From an uncultured Clostridia bacterium (GTDB lineage Bacteria; Bacillota; Clostridia; Oscillospirales; Oscillospiraceae), in assembly GCA_947365965.1 (NCBI GenBank), contig CANAZG010000012.1:1-50059 (forward strand): a DNA stretch of 50,059 bases. Direction: 5' to 3'. Each line of letters begins with the position of its first letter. Positions within the stretch are counted from its first letter, which is position 1. Below are positions 15,479-23,105 of this stretch, piece by piece. The notes beneath the pieces are model-generated. The model was not told where the DNA came from and made no database searches. It saw only the letters and a list, made by a program, of their open reading frames with translations. The position numbers and the translations under genes were made by a program.

Positions 15479-16245
15479 TTCAATTCCGCTTTTGCAAAGA
15501 TACGGCAGGCCGCCAGCGCCGCGCCGGCTGTCCAGGCTGCGCTGATGGCGAAGGCCCTGGCCACGGCGGAGGGGGCGTAGGAGGCGGCGGCCATGGCCCG
15601 CAGAAGGCCCAGGGGGGTGGCCGCCAGTATTCTCCCGGCCCAGGGGATGGAGGCGCCGAAGGAGGCCAGGGCGTTGCCGCCCAGCAACACTAGACAGAAC
15701 CCGGTCCCCACCACCAGGACCGTCCGGCGCAGGGCAAAGGCCAGCACCAGCGTGACAGCGTTGATGGCGATTCCCGCCAGCACGGCGGTCAAAAAGGTAC
15801 CCGCCATGGCCGCCAGGACCTCCGGGGTGACTGGACGGCCAAATCCCAGCAGAGCCCCCTGGATCACCGCCCGCCCCAGGGCATAGGGCAGGAGCAGCAG
15901 CGCGTCCGCAGCTGCCAGGGCCGCCAGCTTGCTGAGAAAGATGGGGGCGCGGCGATATCCCACAGCGATTTTCAGCTGTGCGGTGCGATTTTCAAAGTCC
16001 CCGCACACCACCACCGCGATGGACAGCAGGGCCAGGAGGGAGAGGGTGGGGGTATCCCGGAGGGCCGCGAAGAAAGCGTCGTATCCAGAAAAGACGATCT
16101 CCAGCTCCGCCGCCCCGGGGGACCCCCTGTAGCTCCAGGCGGACAGGGACGTAACGGCAGCCAGGGCCAGCATCAGCAGCGATGCAGCCCCCAGGAGCCG
16201 GGACTGGGCCAGCTTGGATATCTCGCTTTGCAGCAGTCGATTCAT
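15475..16245 (-). CDS. ABC-2-type permease subunit (third of operon)
   Basis: A 256-residue membrane protein with about six helices. It starts MNRLLQSEISKLAQSRLL, the usual cytoplasmic amphipathic start of LanE/G or BcrB-like permeases, and shows the family segment FENRTAQLKIAVGYRRAPIF before the second helix. ATG at 16245 follows GAGGTGG; the open frame runs further upstream but only antisense-like sequence lies there. It overlaps the histidine kinase start by 4 bp. The three permeases in this operon are related in layout, and with the ATPase they probably form one exporter, or alternative permease partners. Confidence 0.87.
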   Translation of the reverse strand: MNRLLQSEISKLAQSRLLGAASLLMLALAAVTSLSAWSYRGSPGAAELEIVFSGYDAFFAALRDTPTLSLLALLSIAVVVCGDFENRTAQLKIAVGYRRAPIFLSKLAALAAADALLLLPYALGRAVIQGALLGFGRPVTPEVLAAMAGTFLTAVLAGIAINAVTLVLAFALRRTVLVVGTGFCLVLLGGNALASFGASIPWAGRILAATPLGLLRAMAAASYAPSAVARAFAISAAWTAGAALAACRIFAKAELK

Positions 16246-16259
16246 CCGGCAGCCACCTC

Positions 16260-17069
16260 CTATCGCAGATCTTTTCTCTGAAACAGCGCCGCGCCTATGC
16301 CCGTGCTCCCAGCGGCGACGGCGAGGCTCAGCAGGGGGAGCCGCCAGAGGTTGGGCGTGTCCAGGCGGCTGACCTGGAGGTACTGGCCTGTGGGCAGCAT
16401 GTCCAGGGCCAGCTGCCAGAGGGCCAGACGGATCTCCCGGTTGGCCGCGTCCAAATGCCGGCCCAGGTACTCCAGCTCGTGGAACCCGAAGGAGCAGACC
16501 AGGGACGCGCCCACCGCCAGCAGCAGGCCCGCGACGGCGGCGGAGGTCCGGCTGCCCAGTACCGTGGCCGTCAGCGTGACGACAGACGCCCAGGCCGCCC
16601 GGGCCAGGAGCCCCACGGCGATCCAGGCCAGCAGCTGCCCCGGGGAGGCGGTGAGAAGCCGCCCGGTCATGCCCAGCACCGGATAGACGCACAGGGCCCC
16701 CGCCAGAAGCATATACAGCAGATCCAGCCCCAGGGCCGCGATGGCGCAGGAGAGAAGGTCCGCCAAATAGACGGCGGGCCGGGTGTGGCCCACGATCAGC
16801 TTGTTGCGCAGGGTGTTTTCGCTGTACTCCGTGCCCAGATGGACGCACAGCAGGGGGGCGGCGATCAGGGACGGAACGGAGAGATACCCCATGAGCCCGA
16901 ATCCTGCGGTGAGGACGGACTCTATGGTGTAGCTCCCTGTATTGGCGGCGTAGTGGTCCCAGCAGACCAGGACCGCCAGGGCCGTATAGGCCAGCTCCGC
17001 CAGGAGGGCCAGCAGAAAGGCCCTGCTTTTCACCATGCGGCGGAGGCCGGCGGTAAGGAGATTTCCCAT
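16260..17069 (-). CDS. ABC-2-type permease subunit (second of operon)
   Basis: A 269-residue membrane protein with about six helices and the family block GTEYSENTLRNKLIVGHTRP followed by AVYLADLLSC, shared with the permease encoded just upstream. It resembles bacitracin and lantibiotic transport permeases. The ribosome site is only a G-rich GGGGCGGGG; a 10-bp gap separates it from the previous stop, so coupling is likely. Signals: the large extracytoplasmic loop before helix 5 includes the FHELEYLGRHLDAANREIRL segment. Confidence 0.87.
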   Translation of the reverse strand: MGNLLTAGLRRMVKSRAFLLALLAELAYTALAVLVCWDHYAANTGSYTIESVLTAGFGLMGYLSVPSLIAAPLLCVHLGTEYSENTLRNKLIVGHTRPAVYLADLLSCAIAALGLDLLYMLLAGALCVYPVLGMTGRLLTASPGQLLAWIAVGLLARAAWASVVTLTATVLGSRTSAAVAGLLLAVGASLVCSFGFHELEYLGRHLDAANREIRLALWQLALDMLPTGQYLQVSRLDTPNLWRLPLLSLAVAAGSTGIGAALFQRKDLR

Positions 17070-17079
17070 ACCCCGCCCC

Positions 17080-17901
17080 CTATCTCAGGTCCTTGCGCCC
17101 AAAGAGGGCCAGACCGCCCAGGGTGAAAGCAACCGTCACACCCAGATCACACGCCAGCGCCCGCAGGGGGCTGAGCACCGACAGGTTCTGGACCTGGATA
17201 GCCTGCCCGGTGGGGAGGAGATCCCGGAGGACCTCCAAAAATGTCCGCAGCGTACCGGAGACATAGCGGGGATTGGGCTCCGGATTGATAGTGCGGACCC
17301 CATCCACGGTCATGACGACGCCGCTGGAGAACTCCGGCTCAGAGAGGATGTTTTCCACCGTGCTGGCCCCCAGCAGCAGGGCGAAATAGGTCAGCACCAC
17401 GGCGACTGTGGCGGGACGGCTGCTGAACAATATCCCCTGGAAGGTGAAGATGGCGGCAAAGGACACGGTGAGGCCCACGGCAATCAGGACATGGTGCGCC
17501 CAGCCGGCGAGGCCGAATCCCCAGCTCCCGATCATGGGGATACCCACGCACCCGCCGATAAGCCACGCGGTCATGATGAGAAGGGAGGCGGCCAGGACCG
17601 TGAGGAAATGGGCCAGATAGACCTCCCGGCGGGTGTGGCCCGCAGTCAGCTTGTTGCGGATGGTTCCCTCGGCGTACTCCGCATTCAGGAACATGGCGGC
17701 GAACATGGCGTCAAACAGGCCCAGCGCCATGACCATATTGAAATAGTACTCCTCCAGCTTGGCGGCGAGGCCCAGGGAGAGGTCCTCCCGGCACCAGAAG
17801 AACATAAAGACGGCGGAGCAGGCCAGCACCACGCCAAAACATGTCCAGAACATCTCGTCCCGTCGCATCCGGAAGAAGTTGGCCCGCAGCAGGTTACGCA
17901 T
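17080..17901 (-). CDS. ABC-2-type permease subunit (first of operon)
   Basis: A 273-residue membrane protein with about six helices, the block NAEYAEGTIRNKLTAGHTRR followed by EVYLAHFLTV, and a C-terminal segment that ends ALFGRKDLR, nearly the same as the FQRKDLR end of the second permease. This indicates gene duplication. ATG at 17901 lies 8 bp after GGGAGG and overlaps the ATPase stop by 8 bp; a GTG at 17910 is in frame but lacks a ribosome site. Probable exporter of antimicrobial peptides by family and context. Confidence 0.88.
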   Translation of the reverse strand: MRNLLRANFFRMRRDEMFWTCFGVVLACSAVFMFFWCREDLSLGLAAKLEEYYFNMVMALGLFDAMFAAMFLNAEYAEGTIRNKLTAGHTRREVYLAHFLTVLAASLLIMTAWLIGGCVGIPMIGSWGFGLAGWAHHVLIAVGLTVSFAAIFTFQGILFSSRPATVAVVLTYFALLLGASTVENILSEPEFSSGVVMTVDGVRTINPEPNPRYVSGTLRTFLEVLRDLLPTGQAIQVQNLSVLSPLRALACDLGVTVAFTLGGLALFGRKDLR

Positions 17902-18808
17902 GGCCGCCACCTCCCACCAGATTCATGAAGTAGCTCTCCAGGCTCTCGTTCTGCTCATGGATGCTCCGGATCTCGCACCCGGCGGCGTGGAGGGCCAGGG
18001 TCAGCTCCGTGACCTGGACCGGGCCGTATACATCCGCCTCCGTGTCGGAGCAGATACTGTACTCCATGCCCATTTTATCCAGGACAGCGGTGAGGGGACG
18101 GGTGCTGGTAACTGTCAAGTGGATTCGCTTGCGGCACCTTGCGTCCAGCTCCTCTGCGCTGATCTCCTGGACCATGTGGCCGCTGTCGATGAAGCCGTAG
18201 TGGGTGGCGAGGCGGCTCAGCTCATCCAGGATGTGGCTGGAAATGAGAACGGTGATCTGACGCTCCCGGTTCAGCCGCAGGATGAGCTCTCGGATCTCCA
18301 CGATGCCCTGGGGGTCCAGCCCGTTGGCGGGCTCGTCCAGGATGAGGAAGTCCGGGTCCCCGGCCAGGGCCACGGCGATGCCCAGCCGCTGGCGCATGCC
18401 CAGGGAGAAGTTCTTCGCCTTTTTCCGGCCCGTGTCCTGGAGCCCCACCAGCTCCAGCAGCTCCCCCACGCCCTCGTAGGAGGGAAGGCCCAGGATCTGG
18501 TACTGCTGGCGGAGATTCTGCTCCGCCGTCATGGACAGGTAGATGGAGGGGGTCTCCACCACGGCTCCCATGCGGCGGCGGGCGCGGTGGATGTCCCGGC
18601 TGGAGCCGGAGCAGCCGTAGAGGGAAAAGGAGCCGCCGGTGGGGGCCTGGAGGCCGCAGATGAGGCGGATCAGGGTGGTTTTGCCCGCGCCGTTGCGGCC
18701 CACGAAGCCGTAGATGGCCCCCTTTTCCACGTGCATTGTCAGCCGCTCCAGGGCCTTGGTGGTCTTGTAGTGCTTGGTCAGGTCATTCGTCTCCAGAACG
18801 AAATCCAT
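17894..18808 (-). CDS. ABC transporter ATPase, BcrA / lantibiotic-protection type
   Basis: A 304-residue ATPase with Walker A VGRNGAGKTT (36-45), Q-loop, signature FSLGMRQRLGIAVAL, Walker B FLILDEPANGLDP and H-loop ISSHILDELS. The C-terminal 80 residues form the accessory domain seen in BcrA, NukF and DrrA-type ATPases. It energises the three permeases that follow. ATG at 18808 is preceded by AAGGAGG. It lies 85 bp after the response regulator, and that gap is AT-poor without a strong terminator, so the genes are probably one transcript. Confidence 0.94.
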   Translation of the reverse strand: MDFVLETNDLTKHYKTTKALERLTMHVEKGAIYGFVGRNGAGKTTLIRLICGLQAPTGGSFSLYGCSGSSRDIHRARRRMGAVVETPSIYLSMTAEQNLRQQYQILGLPSYEGVGELLELVGLQDTGRKKAKNFSLGMRQRLGIAVALAGDPDFLILDEPANGLDPQGIVEIRELILRLNRERQITVLISSHILDELSRLATHYGFIDSGHMVQEISAEELDARCRKRIHLTVTSTRPLTAVLDKMGMEYSICSDTEADVYGPVQVTELTLALHAAGCEIRSIHEQNESLESYFMNLVGGGGHA

Positions 18809-18893
18809 GTTCCATGCCTCCTTGTCGTTTGGGATGGGACCATTGTAGTATGGCATGGTAAAGGGGGCGGTAAAGGGAGGGGATAAGAAAGGG

Positions 18894-19562
18894 TTAAGAT
18901 TTCGGCTCCTCCTCCAGCTTGAACCCGATCCCCCACACGGACGCAATGCACTCCCCGGCCCCCGCGTCCCGCAGCTTCCGGCGCAGGTTGCTCACGTGGA
19001 CCTTCAGGGAGCTCTCCACGCAGTCCGGCGTATCGGCGGCGATGTGCTCCAGAAGCTGGGATTTGGTCACCACCTGCCGGGGATTGGACAGGAGCAGCTT
19101 CAAAATGGCGAACTCCGTCCGCGTCAGGCGGACGGAGCGCCCGGCGGCCTCCACGGCCCGGGTCTGGAGGTCCAGGGACAGCGCGCCGTGGCACAGCCGG
19201 GCGGCGGCGGGGGAGGGGCGGCGCAGCTGCACGGCAATGCGGGCCAGCAGCTCCCGGGTGTCAAAGGGCTTGGTGAGGTAGTCCGCCGCGCCGTCCAGCA
19301 GCAGGCGGACCTTTTCCTCCACATCCCCCCGGGCGGAGAGCACGATCACCGGGATCCCGGCCAGATGGGGCAGCACCTCCTGGCCGCTCAGGCCCGGCAG
19401 CATCAGATCCAGCAGCACCAGATCCGGCCGCCGGCCGGAGAGGAGCAGCAGCGCCTCCGTGCCCGAGTAGGCCCGCAGGACGCCGTACCCCTCCCGGCTC
19501 AGCAGCTCTGAGAGCATGTCGCCGATATATACGTCGTCGTCAATGATTGCGATCTGTTTCAT
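18894..19562 (-). CDS. OmpR-family response regulator of the ABC operon
   Basis: A 222-residue regulator with receiver domain 1-120 (acidic pocket DDD 8-10, phospho-acceptor D52 in LVLLDLMLPG, Lys in YLTKPFD) and winged-helix effector domain 128-220 (VRLTRTEFAILKLLL, then VSNLRRKL and the wing VWGIGFKLEEE). It is first in an operon of ATPase, three permeases and the histidine kinase, the order seen in bacitracin or lantibiotic response modules. The ribosome site is weak, and the gene is preceded by a large nested inverted repeat at 19588-19757. Confidence 0.94.
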   Translation of the reverse strand: MKQIAIIDDDVYIGDMLSELLSREGYGVLRAYSGTEALLLLSGRRPDLVLLDLMLPGLSGQEVLPHLAGIPVIVLSARGDVEEKVRLLLDGAADYLTKPFDTRELLARIAVQLRRPSPAAARLCHGALSLDLQTRAVEAAGRSVRLTRTEFAILKLLLSNPRQVVTKSQLLEHIAADTPDCVESSLKVHVSNLRRKLRDAGAGECIASVWGIGFKLEEEPKS

Positions 19563-19587
19563 GGCTTTTATCACTTTGCTTTTTTCT

Positions 19588-19757
19588 CTTCTTTTCTTTT
19601 CTTTTGTGAACAAAAGAAAAGAAGCAAAAGAAAAAACTTCAGATGTGCTCGTTGAAGCTGCGGGCGCGTACTGGGCTGACGTGGATTGGTGCGATAGAAC
19701 ATGCCCGCAGGGCGTCTGAAAGTTCTTTTTGGTTCTTTTTCTTTCAAGAAAAAGAAC
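19588..19757 (-). repeat. Nested inverted-repeat element upstream of response regulator
   Basis: Between the SpoIIM-like gene and the response regulator lies a structured block. A 10-bp A/G-T/C hairpin is at 19596-19621 (GTGAAC loop). A long imperfect pairing joins 19635-19643 with 19715-19724, and an inner perfect 8-bp pair joins 19658-19665 with 19703-19710. A 12-bp hairpin follows at 19732-19757, touching the stop codon of the upstream gene. Together they look like a MITE-type element or a compound terminator. No second copy is seen in this window. Confidence 0.5.
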
Positions 19758-20380
19758 TATACAAACAGCCCCATGATGACCGGCGTGATATAGCACTCGA
19801 TAAACGCCGCCGCCACCACCATAGGGGCCACCAGCAGCACCAGCACCCGCAGCAGGTCCCCCAGCAGCTCCACCATGGGAATGCGCTGGGGGCTGCTGAC
19901 CGCCAGACGGCACATGTTCCGGCACAGATAGGCCCCGCAGGCGATGGACAGCACCAGAGCCGGCAGCTCCAGCACCCCGTGGGGCAGGATGCCGGCCAGG
20001 AACAGTAACATACTCATGCCGTGGGTCATGTAGTAGGAGGCTATGACCCCCAGCAGAGCCCCGTTGACCAGCAGGCTGAACACCGGCAGGAACAGGAAGG
20101 GAATGAAGCCGTAGGCGGCGGAGAGGAGCATGGCCCGCCAGTTGTTCATCAGGAGACCAAATACGGACATGCCGCCCTCCTCGTCCAGCACGCCGGCTCG
20201 GGCCACCTGCTGGGTGAAGGCGTCAATGGCCGTTTCCGCCAGCTCCGGCCGGAGGGCGGCCCCGCCCAGTCCCAGGGCAAAGGCCGCCGTCAGTCCCACG
20301 GCGCACCAGAACACATACCGGCGGAAATCGGAGCGCAGAAACTCCCCCAGCAGGGAGCGCTGATCCCTCAGCCAGCTCAT
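19757..20380 (-). CDS. SpoIIM / DUF95-family membrane protein
   Basis: A 207-residue protein with five or six membrane helices. It shows the DUF95/SpoIIM layout: an N-terminal helix (YVFWCAVGLTAAFALGLG), a lumenal segment with AFTQQVARAG, then NNWRAMLLSAAYGFIPFLFL, LLVNGALLG, GILPHGVLELPALVLSIACG and a last helix ending in ECYITPVIMGL. The GxxPHGxxE signature is typical for the family. SpoIIM acts in peptidoglycan remodelling during engulfment, but short paralogues like this have unknown roles. Its ATG overlaps the gltX stop (ATGA), an unusual coupling with a tRNA synthetase. Confidence 0.8.
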   Translation of the reverse strand: MSWLRDQRSLLGEFLRSDFRRYVFWCAVGLTAAFALGLGGAALRPELAETAIDAFTQQVARAGVLDEEGGMSVFGLLMNNWRAMLLSAAYGFIPFLFLPVFSLLVNGALLGVIASYYMTHGMSMLLFLAGILPHGVLELPALVLSIACGAYLCRNMCRLAVSSPQRIPMVELLGDLLRVLVLLVAPMVVAAAFIECYITPVIMGLFV

Positions 20381-21867
20381 GCTTCCAGCATCTCCAGACC
20401 CACCCGCAGCCGCCGCAGGCACTCGTCCCGGCCCAGGATGCAGCAGATCTCCACAGCCCCGCCCGGCGTGACCGCCCGGCCTGCCGCCGCGATGCGCACC
20501 GGCCACATGAGGGTGGCGTTCTTCACCTCCAGCTTCTCCACCAGCCCGGTGAGACAGCCGTGGATGGCCTCCGGGCTCCACTCCGCCGTCTCCTCCAGGG
20601 CGGGGATGACGCTCTCCAGCATCCGCCGGGAGACCTCCTCGTTGGTCTTGGACTTCTTGTTGGTGAAGAGGTCCGTGCCATAGGCGGGCAGGACCTCGAA
20701 AAAGTCCACCTTCTCCGGAATCTCCGTCAGCTTCTCGCACCGGGCCTGGAGCAGGGCCGCGATGGAGCGGGTGTCCAGACCGGGATTTTTCACGCTCTGG
20801 CGGATGTAGGGCTCCGCCGCGGCGTGGAAGTCCTCCGGGCTCATGGCCCGCAGGTACAGGGCGTTGAAGTGGGTGAGCTTGTCGATATCAAAGATGGCCG
20901 GGGACTTTGAGATGCCCGCGATGTCAAAGGCCTCCGCCAGCTCCGGCAGAGTAAACACCTCCCGCTCCGCCAGCTCCCCCCGGGGGCTCCAGCCCAGCAG
21001 GGCCACATAGTTGAGAATGGCCTCGGTGAGATACCCCTGGGCCTTCAGGTCCTCGTAGGAGGGGTCCCCGTGGCGCTTGCTCATCTTGTTGTGCTGGTCC
21101 CGCATGACCGGGGAACAGTGGACGTAGGTGGGCACGTCCCAGCCAAAGGACTGGTAGAGCAGGTCGTACTTGGGGGCGGAGGAGAGGTACTCGCTGCCCC
21201 GGACCACGTGGGTGATGCCCATGAGGTGGTCGTCAATGACGTTGGCGAAGTTGTAGGTGGGCAGGCCGTCCCGCTTGAGGAGCACCTGGTCGTCCAGCGT
21301 GGCGTTCTCCACGGTGATGTCGCCGAAGATGGCGTCGTGGAAGGTGGTGGTCCCGGTCTCGGGGATCCTCTGGCGGATGACATAGGGCTCTCCGGCCTCC
21401 ACCCGGGCCCGGGCCTCCTCCAGGGTGAGGGAGCGGCAGGGGTCCGCCTCCCGGTGGAAGTCGCCGGAATCCTCCTCGCTCTCCGTCTTCTCGCAGAAGC
21501 AGTAGTAGGCGAAGCCCTTCTCCACCAGCAGATGGGCGTACCTGCCGTAGGTGTCCCGCCGCTGGGACTGGATATAGGGCCCCACGGGGCCGCCCACGTC
21601 CGGACCCTCGTCGTGGGTGAGGCCGCACTCGGCCATGGTGCGGTAGATCACGTCCACCGCCCCCTCCACCAGACGGCCCTGGTCCGTGTCCTCAATGCGC
21701 AGGATGAAGGCGCCGCCGCTGCTGCGGGCGATGAGCCAGGTGTACAGGGCCGTGCGCAGGTTGCCCACGTGCATATAGCCGGTGGGGGAGGGGGCGAACC
21801 GGGTGCGCACCTTACCCCGGGGGATTCGGGCCTCCATGTCGTTGAAGTAAGTCATGTCCATTGCCAT
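20377..21867 (-). CDS. gltX: Glutamyl-tRNA synthetase
   Basis: Class I synthetase of 496 residues that charges tRNA-Glu (and possibly tRNA-Gln in organisms using the amidotransferase route). The HIGH-type motif is in FAPSPTGYMHVGNLRTALY (about 24-42), the glutamate-binding RIEDTDQGR follows, and the KMSKS-type motif is KMSKRHGD (about 255-262), normal for GluRS. The C-terminal anticodon-binding alpha-helical cage is complete. ATG at 21867 follows AAAGGAGA. It lies 25 bp after the upstream GNAT gene, indicating an operon GNAT-GNAT-gltX-SpoIIM-like. No T-box is visible upstream. Confidence 0.97.
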   Translation of the reverse strand: MAMDMTYFNDMEARIPRGKVRTRFAPSPTGYMHVGNLRTALYTWLIARSSGGAFILRIEDTDQGRLVEGAVDVIYRTMAECGLTHDEGPDVGGPVGPYIQSQRRDTYGRYAHLLVEKGFAYYCFCEKTESEEDSGDFHREADPCRSLTLEEARARVEAGEPYVIRQRIPETGTTTFHDAIFGDITVENATLDDQVLLKRDGLPTYNFANVIDDHLMGITHVVRGSEYLSSAPKYDLLYQSFGWDVPTYVHCSPVMRDQHNKMSKRHGDPSYEDLKAQGYLTEAILNYVALLGWSPRGELAEREVFTLPELAEAFDIAGISKSPAIFDIDKLTHFNALYLRAMSPEDFHAAAEPYIRQSVKNPGLDTRSIAALLQARCEKLTEIPEKVDFFEVLPAYGTDLFTNKKSKTNEEVSRRMLESVIPALEETAEWSPEAIHGCLTGLVEKLEVKNATLMWPVRIAAAGRAVTPGGAVEICCILGRDECLRRLRVGLEMLEA

Positions 21868-21892
21868 GGTGATTCTCCTTTATACTTAGGTA

Positions 21893-22381
21893 TCAATCTT
21901 GTGAAACAAGGGATTTCGTGTAGTACCCGGAGGCCGTCCCTTCCTCCACCAGCGTCTCCGCCAGCAGGAAGCCGTTCTTCTCCAGCACCCGGACGGACCC
22001 CTGATTGGCGATGAAGGTGAAAGCCCCGATCCGCTCCAGGCCGAACCGCTCCCGGATCTCCTCCAGGAACAGCCCCAGGGCCTCCGAGGCAACGCCCCGG
22101 CCCCAGAGAGCCTGCTCAAAGACGCAGTAGCTCACCATGGCCTGGGGATCGCCGGACGGGTCCATGGCGTAGCACCACACGTCCCCCACGTACTGCCCGT
22201 CCGCCAGGATGGTGCGGCCGAAGCTGTTCGCGCCGGGCTCCAGGGTCCTGCGGTAGTCCGCCAGCGCCTCCTCCAGGGTCCGGGCCCGCTGGGGGAGGAC
22301 GGCGCAGATGGCGGCGGTCTGGGCCCGCTCAAAATAGACGGCCACGGTCTCCTCCGTGCGCTGTCCCAGCTCGATATTCAT
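21893..22381 (-). CDS. GNAT-family N-acetyltransferase
   Basis: A 162-residue acetyltransferase of the RimJ/RimL-like GNAT group. Motif A (acetyl-CoA pyrophosphate binding) is in VSYCVFEQALWGRGVASEAL and the C-terminal strand-helix FIANQGSVRVLEKNGFLLAE is typical. Substrate is unknown. ATG at 22381 overlaps the stop of the preceding GNAT gene by ATGA. The two acetyltransferases are only distantly alike, so this is not a fresh tandem duplication. Confidence 0.87.
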   Translation of the reverse strand: MNIELGQRTEETVAVYFERAQTAAICAVLPQRARTLEEALADYRRTLEPGANSFGRTILADGQYVGDVWCYAMDPSGDPQAMVSYCVFEQALWGRGVASEALGLFLEEIRERFGLERIGAFTFIANQGSVRVLEKNGFLLAETLVEEGTASGYYTKSLVSQD

Positions 22382-22899
22382 CGGACGGTTCCCCCTCTCA
22401 CACTGAAGACATAGTGGAGCATGTCCATGCCGTAGTAATGTTTGACAAAGGACCCGCGCACCGACATGCCGCAGCGCAGGGCCACCCGCTGGGAGGGGAG
22501 GTTGTTGTCCCGGATGATGGAAAAGACCTCCGTCAGGCCCAGGTTTTGGAAGGCGTACTCCCGGCAGGCGATGGCGGCCTCGGTGGCAAAGCCCTGACGC
22601 CACTTGTCCCGGCGGAGGAGGTAGCCGATCTCCGGCACCTGCCGCTCACCCCAGTCCTGGAGGGTGAGGCCGCACTGACCTATCATCTCCCCGGTGGACT
22701 TCTCCACCATGGCCCACAGCCCGAAGCCGTCCTTCCTGTACCGGGCCTGCTGCCGGTCCAGCCATGCCTGGACCTCACGGTTGGTGAAGGCGTGCTCGTA
22801 GGCGTACATCACCGCCTCGTCCTGCAAAATGGCCCGCAGGGCGGCGAAGTCCGACTGGTCCATCTCCCGCAGCGCAAGCCGCTCTGTCTCTAGGATCAT
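22378..22899 (-). CDS. GNAT-family N-acetyltransferase (RimJ/RimL-like)
   Basis: A 173-residue acetyltransferase beginning MILETERLALREMDQSDFAA, the usual RimJ/RimL start. Acetyl-CoA motif A is in EIGYLLRRDKWRQGFATEAA, followed by IIRDNNLPSQRVALRCGM, the N-x-x-S-x-R-V-x-x-x-x-G-M helix. This group acetylates ribosomal proteins or small molecules. It is the first gene of the GNAT-GNAT-gltX-SpoIIM-like operon, with GGAGGG before the ATG and a promoter 30 bp upstream. Confidence 0.9.
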   Translation of the reverse strand: MILETERLALREMDQSDFAALRAILQDEAVMYAYEHAFTNREVQAWLDRQQARYRKDGFGLWAMVEKSTGEMIGQCGLTLQDWGERQVPEIGYLLRRDKWRQGFATEAAIACREYAFQNLGLTEVFSIIRDNNLPSQRVALRCGMSVRGSFVKHYYGMDMLHYVFSVRGGTVR

Positions 22900-22929
22900 A
22901 ATCGCATCCCTCCTCTCTGGATCCTGCCT

Positions 22930-22958
22930 ATTGTACTATAGTTTTATTTTTCCTGCAA
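22930..22958 (-). promoter_or_regulatory. Promoter of the GNAT-gltX operon
   Basis: Minus-strand TTGCAG (22953-22958), 17 bp, TACAAT (22930-22935), about 30 bp before the ATG at 22899. Confidence 0.75.
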
Positions 22959-23042
22959 CTAAAAAATATACCGGGCGCGCCGCTGGAAACGGTGAAAAAT
23001 CAAAATAATTTTTTGCTTGCAATCTGGAGAACACTTTGCTAA

Positions 23043-23048
23043 TATAAT
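23043..23048 (+). promoter_or_regulatory. Candidate -10 element for the RpiR regulator gene
   Basis: A perfect TATAAT 58 bp before the ATG at 23106, within AT-rich DNA that contrasts with the GC-rich surroundings. No good -35 hexamer stands at 17 bp, so activation or a relaxed promoter is possible. Confidence 0.45.
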
Positions 23049-23105
23049 GGAGTAATGGGGAAACCGGCAGAGGGAGCAAGCCCGGCCGGGAGGGGGAGGA
23101 GGTCC

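Noticed and set aside
21060-21110. Apparent loss of KMSKS in glutamyl-tRNA synthetase
   Set aside because: K-M-S-K-R-H-G is a usual form of the motif in GluRS.
21868-21895. T-box or other tRNA-sensing leader before gltX
   Set aside because: Only 25 bp separate gltX from the preceding gene, far too short, and no T-box motif is present upstream of the operon.
23055-23105. Upstream ATG as start of the RpiR regulator
   Set aside because: It lies only about 7 bp after a TATAAT with no ribosome site, while ATG 23106 has a strong GGGAGG and begins the usual N-terminal region.
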